Assembly: GCA_024734555.1 (NCBI GenBank)
Contig: JANPWX010000118.1
Span: 1,079,705 to 1,143,704 of the forward strand
Direction of reading: 5' to 3'
Length of the DNA stretch: 64,000 nucleotides
Origin: Trochalopteron elliotii
Lineage: Eukaryota; Chordata; Aves; Passeriformes; Leiothrichidae
The notes under the pieces: generated by a model
What the model was told of the DNA's origin: nothing
What the model saw: only the letters and a program-made list of their open reading frames with translations
The model's database searches: none
In this document: positions 58,709 to 64,000 of the stretch, in pieces
Layout: each line of letters begins with the position of its first letter
Position numbering within the stretch: the first letter of the stretch is position 1
Position numbers and translations under genes: made by a program

Positions 58709-61344
58709 AAATCAAGTACTACCATTTCCACCACCTCTGCCATTAACCTAATGGGCTGAGACAGGATTAGGACAGGTAGCAGACATTGTCTCCACATTTC
58801 TATGACTTTTCTCTAAGTTTTCAAAGCTTGAAGACCCTGACCCACAGTTTGTGAGGCCATTCATTTAAGAGATTCTGAGCAAGAAGAAAAACAACTCATG
58901 GAAAGGCTTTAAATACATCACTGTGCAATGATGATGGAAACACACCATTGTGGAAATATGTCATAAGAATGACTAAACCTGCAGCATGAGGCCAACAGCA
59001 ACATTAAGGTGGCGGAAAGCATTTCACTTATTCCCATGCTTCCAGGAGCAATTGGCATCTTTGAGCTGCATGGATGGATTATGAACGGAGCACAATTGTT
59101 TCTTTGCACTTTCCATGAAGGAACACCAGCCCAATTTGAACAAGGTGCTTCTGGTGGTGTCCATTAGCAGTGATACCCATTAGTGTATTCTTCACCACAC
59201 AGGATGATGGATAGAAGGATGGAGCTGAGCATGGGCTAAGGGGAAAAAGGCACGTTTTCATCTGAGATGTGAAGTGAGAAAACCAGTGAAATGTGCAAAT
59301 ACTCTGTTTGACATGGCAAGATCCCTAGTCAAGCTGTTATACCAACAGGCTTGTTTAGAAAGAGAGAGGTTGCTACAGCAAATTGAAGAGAAGGAGGAAA
59401 AAATGAAAAAATAAAGGATTCCAGAAATAAATTAGAGCAGGGTGGCATGTGGAACAGAGCTGGGTAGACCCAAAGGCTATTTCCCTGGACCTGAAACAGC
59501 AGAGGCTTTCAAAATCCACTGCTGACTTGGGAGGTGTCAGACAATGAGGGTCTTCTGACTGCCTCTCTCCTACTAGTTGGTCCCAAAAGACCATCCCAGG
59601 CTGGAGGCATCTCACCCATCTTCCCAGGAGCTCTGAAGATTCAGTTACTTCAGAAAAAATCTTGGCTGGACTACGTGGCGGGATGAGATGACCAGCTTGT
59701 CTTCACCAGGCCCTGAAATCTCCCACCACAAAGCAGCATTCCCAGAACACTTTCCCCAGCCACATCAGCTTGTGGAGAGAAAACTCTCCCAACCGGAAAG
59801 GACAAATTAGGAGAACTTGATCCCTTTCTCTGTGATGTCTCGCCTGAGCATCCCAGACACGCGCCACGCTGACGCCATCGCTCCAACCCAACCAAGACGG
59901 GAGCAGGCCGGGAGCAACAGATAGTGAGGAGAATAAACAAACCTGAAGGACATACTTGTGGCATGACTCGGAAGGAATAGAGGCAAAAAAATTTCATAGA
60001 AATAGAGCATAATGAGGGGGAGGGGGGAGAGGGGAGGGAAAGTCTCCTTCACTCATCAGAGCTGCTCGGGGGACACAGACTTAAAAATAGCATCAATTCC
60101 TGACCTATGATATCTCGGAAAAATAGCCCCAAAGCCTTCCAGGCTGTCCAAATTCCAAGAGCCGACGTCAGCCCTATTCAGAGGGATATTCCTGCAGCCC
60201 CTCTTCTGGAGACATGATGTTTTTCTGGCTGTCGCCTGCCATTCCCTTGACACTGGCAACATTTTTTGTCAAGGCTTAATTATAAATAACTGTAATTTCC
60301 TCCATTGAGAGATCTGGATGGTTCAGGGATGTGTAAGGGTTAGGGGGAGCAGTTCCAGCACTGAGAGATGCTCAGATGGGTTGAACAGGCAAGGAGAAGA
60401 AAGGACCCTAATTTCACCCCTGTGGCATAGAATGTACAAATATCCTGCTAGTGTACCCAAAGATTCTTGAATGGGCAACTCCAATTCCCCTCAAACTACA
60501 TTTTCTGCTGGCATCCTTAGGTTAGACAAGGAGCATCCAACTGGCATCTGAGCCTTTGTCCTTCCTGCCAAGGTTGGGCTCTCCCTCTCCTTCAGTGCTT
60601 CTGTGATTTTCACTGAGGCGAAGGCAGAGCAGCCATTGGTCTCCACAAACAGCCTAAATGACAGCACTCTCCTCTGCTTCCCAAACAGTTTTCCAATGCC
60701 TACAAGATTAGAGTATTCCAAACCTGATGGTATTTACAGCAGGATGGGCACTGCAACCCAACATGGAAGCACAAAGGAAGGACAGAAGGATACATGAAGG
60801 TACAGCTGGTCAGCCGAGGGGCAAAACACAAACCAACCTCAAAGAACAGGGTAGAGGACAGGAGAGAGAGATGGGACACCAGGTTTGCCAGATTCACAGT
60901 CAATGTTTTTCCAAGGGCATCCAAGAGCAGCCAGCTGTATGGTGACACCAACTGGAGCTGGGGAGCACTTGCACCCATGGAAGAGTGGAGCTTGCAAGAA
61001 GAGTACGTGCAACAGTAGAGAGAGATTAGGGATGGGAGGCCTGTGGAATGACATTATTGGACATGAGTACGGGGATGAACACCATCCAAAACGATGGGAT
61101 TTGAAGGGATGAGCCCAGAAATGATGGATTCCTTTACAACAGGTGATACTGGCTCAAAGTCCTGCTGAATGACACTGTTTGATGACCCGACACTAAAGCA
61201 CCACACTGCATCCTGTTTTACTTGTATGGGACATAACGAGGGGCTGTCATCCTGTGGGGCTCCTTGCTGCTGGAAAAAGGAAATGAAAATGGAGCAGCTT
61301 CAGTGACTGTCTCCACAGAACATTTGAATCAGAGACACCACTGC

Positions 61345-61600
61345 AGATGGAAAGGATCTCCACAGGTCATTCTGACCCCCTTGTTCAAAAACAGGTCTAA
61401 TTAGATCACATTGTTCAAGGTCATGTCCAGCTGGGGCCTGAACAGCCACATTTCCCAGCCTTTCTGGGCAACTTAGTCTAGTGTTTAAGCATCCTCAAGT
61501 AAAAATAATTCCTAGTGTCTAATCCAAATGTCTCACATTCCCAGTTGTCTGTTGCTTCCTGGCAATTGTCTTCTTGGAGTCCTGCTCCATCTTCCCTGTA
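61345..61600 (-). repeat. CR1-like LINE 3' fragment, diverged
   Basis: Antisense phrases 'gatggaaaggatctccacag', 'ctttctgggcaacttagtct' and 'attcctagtgtctaatccaa' match a divergent CR1 3' region. Boundaries approximate. Confidence 0.6.
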
Positions 61601-64000
61601 TCACCCCATCATATCAAAGGGGAAATTCATCAAGTGACCACAGATTTGCATGCTAAACTCTTACTGCACTAGACTTTACCTTATTAAAGTCTAAAGAACC
61701 AAAGCTTCCTTTCTGAGCAGTTGAAAAATCACACTCCACCTGTGATCCCAGGCCTCCCTGGAGAACTCACATTCTTTTCTCTTGCTTTTCCTTGGAAAGT
61801 TTTGTCCTGACCATGGGGGAGACAGCACTTTCCTAACCATGGTTGTAAGTCAGGCCCTGAGCTGTCTTGGTCAAAGGAGAAGACTTGATATACCCAGGAG
61901 AGACAGAGCTGTGGCAGCTTTTCCAGCACAAATTTCTGGGAGCAACAACAGGACCATTGCTGGTGGGCAGGTGGGGGAGAGGAGAGGATCTGCTAATCCA
62001 AGGGGCAGTAAAGAGTAGTTAAGCTGTGAAACAAGCCTGACGTGGGAAAAGGTGCAAGAAGAGGGGCAAGAGTGGCACCTTTTAGTGACAGCTACACCAT
62101 GACAGGAGGCCTTGGGGGCACAAAGTGGCCATGACCAGCAAGACACAAAAGATGGCACCTCCAAATGGAAAGCAGGGCCAGCACATACCCCCTGCAGTAC
62201 CATAAATCAAACTGAACTCTCTGGGTACCACAAAGGGTGCAGCATGTAATGCCACAGGAATTCCACTGCAATTCAAAAATAGGAGTCTTTTCCCTGCAGA
62301 CCTTTCAGAGGCGATGTGGGAGTGGGGTTGGGTGGAAGCTGTCCAAGTGCCCTCCATGGACAACTGGGAAATACTTGAGACCCAGCCAGCTCCAGCTAAC
62401 CATACAGCCTAAAGAAGTCACAGGGGATTCCTGGCTCTGTTTTCATGTCTTTCAACCACTGCAAGGAAATTCCTCTTCCTACTTCCTGCAAGCAGAGAGG
62501 CTCCCTTTCCCCCCAAACCTCTGCTTGACACATGAGGAATCCCTCAGACCTTCCAGAAATACGCACCAGTCTGCCAATAACATTTTTAGTGTGTGGGTAA
62601 CACATTTCTCCAAGGCTGCAAAGGGTTAATGACAAACACAGCAATCTTGTCTCTGAGTCACAGCTCAGTCCATGAAGACAGGTGCTGATCCAAATGGCAT
62701 GAACATTTTGGAAGAGGAGACTCTCTAAATTCATCCATGAAGGGAGATGCTCCTCCAGATGGTGAGCCAAAGTGTCTACCTTCCATTTTGGCCCACCAAG
62801 AGACTCCTCTTCATGGTGAATCTTCAGCAGGGGGTCTAAATAGGGGGTCTCCACACCTGGGCTCTCAGCTTACATAAATGAACCTTCCCTGCTGGAATTT
62901 GGGGACCCTCATCCCTGTTCTCATCACATCTCAGCTTTGCCTCCCTGCCAGAGGCAGACAGAGCCCACCACCACAGTGTAAACATGGTGACACCTTGGCA
63001 CAGCAGAGGAGCCCAGATGAGTTACTTGGTCTGTTTCCAGATGAGGCTGATGGTCATTCTTGTAACTGCAGCTGCTTCACCCTCTGGGTTTACCTGCCCC
63101 AAAATTTCTGGCATTAATGCAGCTGGGGGGGATGCTGTGTTTTTGTTAAGTCCTCCTGTACTTACTAAGACTATTTGCATCCCCATGACCACGTCTGGGA
63201 GCTCTGACTCCAGTCCAGCACTCTGCTGGTACGCCACAAACATTCTCTGCCAGCATCATGACAACTTGACAAGGCAGCAACATCCAAATGACTCTCATCT
63301 GGACAGGCTTTGGTAACACAGCCAGATACAAAACACATGCAAGATGGGAAGGGAAGGCTGAGAATGAGCCAGACATTCCCCTGGGATCACAGGAAGCACA
63401 ACACTGCTGGAATAATACCCTCTGTAGTGCTCAGGAGTCTTTCATCAACTTCACTGGGTGCTGGACTCCAGCCAAAGAGCATTTGAGTCCACAAAGGATG
63501 AGGACATCACACAGTTCTTGGACATGCCTGGAAAAATCCACCTCTGAGGCAGTGAGAGCACGAGTAGAAGAGCAGCCTAGGAAGCAGCCATCACTGGCAG
63601 GAGAGTTTGTGTTGCATGGGTGGCTGAGTATAAAGATGCCAAAGAGGGTGAGAAGGCAAAACAGGATCCTTCAGGATCAGGAGGTTCCCTTACGTATGAG
63701 CAATTCCTGTTGGATTCAGAGTTAACTCTCAATCTCCACGTGTGACCACAAGACTGAAGCAGTAGCAGCTGCTGAAGGGTCAGAGAGCTGCAGTGGCAAA
63801 AGCTGGCAGATGGGATCAAAAAGACACGTTCTAGGTCAAGGCTGTGACCCTTCCACATAGATTTACAGGGGAAAGGGAGCAAGAAGGCTGCAGACTGCTA
63901 GCACACAGCTCTGTTACATCAGAGGGCAGTATGCAACTCCTTGAGGTCAGATTTGGGAAAGAAAGACATTAACATTAGTGTTAGACCAGAAAGCCTGCAG

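Larger units (their letters stand above)
57136..64000 (-). other. PAPPA2: PAPPA2 upstream intron (partial, more than 6.8 kb)
   Basis: I searched the minus strand for the preceding family exon (Lin-12/Notch repeats ending in GGDCC or GGECC) and found none, so the upstream exon lies past 64000. Contents seen: an A-rich stretch (57918-57960), CR1 tails at about 58655-58708 and 61345-61600, a G-quadruplex motif (60016-60038) and an AT-rich block with homeodomain-like sites (about 60070-60310). Confidence 0.8.

Noticed and set aside
1..64000. A previously undescribed multi-gene system
   Set aside because: Read on both strands, the window is one known protease gene with introns and common avian repeats; no second gene is supported.

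Overview
The window is ordinary vertebrate nuclear DNA, almost certainly from a bird. It has long introns with GT/AG borders, degraded CR1-type LINE tails in both orientations (the avian form, with the AT-rich '...TTCTATGATTCTG' 3' end), one LTR-like insertion, short microsatellites, and a single large multi-exon gene. I see no prokaryotic operons, CRISPR arrays, tRNA or rRNA genes.

The gene lies on the minus strand and runs through nearly the whole window. Nineteen consecutive internal coding exons, 57135 down to 259, splice into one open frame of 3301 nt (1 nt completing a codon, then 1100 codons) with no stop or frameshift. The product is pappalysin-2 (PAPPA2, PAPP-A2), the secreted metzincin protease that cleaves IGF-binding proteins. 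Both gene ends are missing. The 5' exons (signal peptide, propeptide, laminin-G-like domain, first two Lin-12/Notch repeats) lie beyond 64000, and the last short coding exon plus 3' UTR lie before position 1. PAPPA2 is preferred to its paralogue PAPPA because the zinc-binding segment reads [18 protein letters not shown], the C-terminal modules carry PAPPA2-type motifs, and length and exon order match the remembered human PAPPA2.

Layout in transcription order (right to left): 64000-57136 upstream intron; 57135-48975 the catalytic exons (zinc site and Met-turn); 47477-37999 the middle modules (fibronectin/beta-sandwich-like, a CGDG...ECDDGD Cys-rich segment, and M-type modules); 28813-12684 seven exons encoding the sushi (SCR/CCP) modules that attach pappalysins to surfaces; 357-259 the third Lin-12/Notch repeat. 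The two longest introns (358-12683 and 28814-37998) hold most of the repeats.

The most interesting signals are two NAGNAG tandem splice acceptors, an ATC-rich tandem repeat touching a 5' splice site, intronic CpG-dense islands (one beside a G-quadruplex motif), an old tRNA-derived SINE with visible A and B boxes, an LTR-like element, and several low-repeat AT-rich blocks that could be conserved enhancers. I found no sign of a novel multi-gene system, and long unspliced ORFs elsewhere look like chance or exon shadows.
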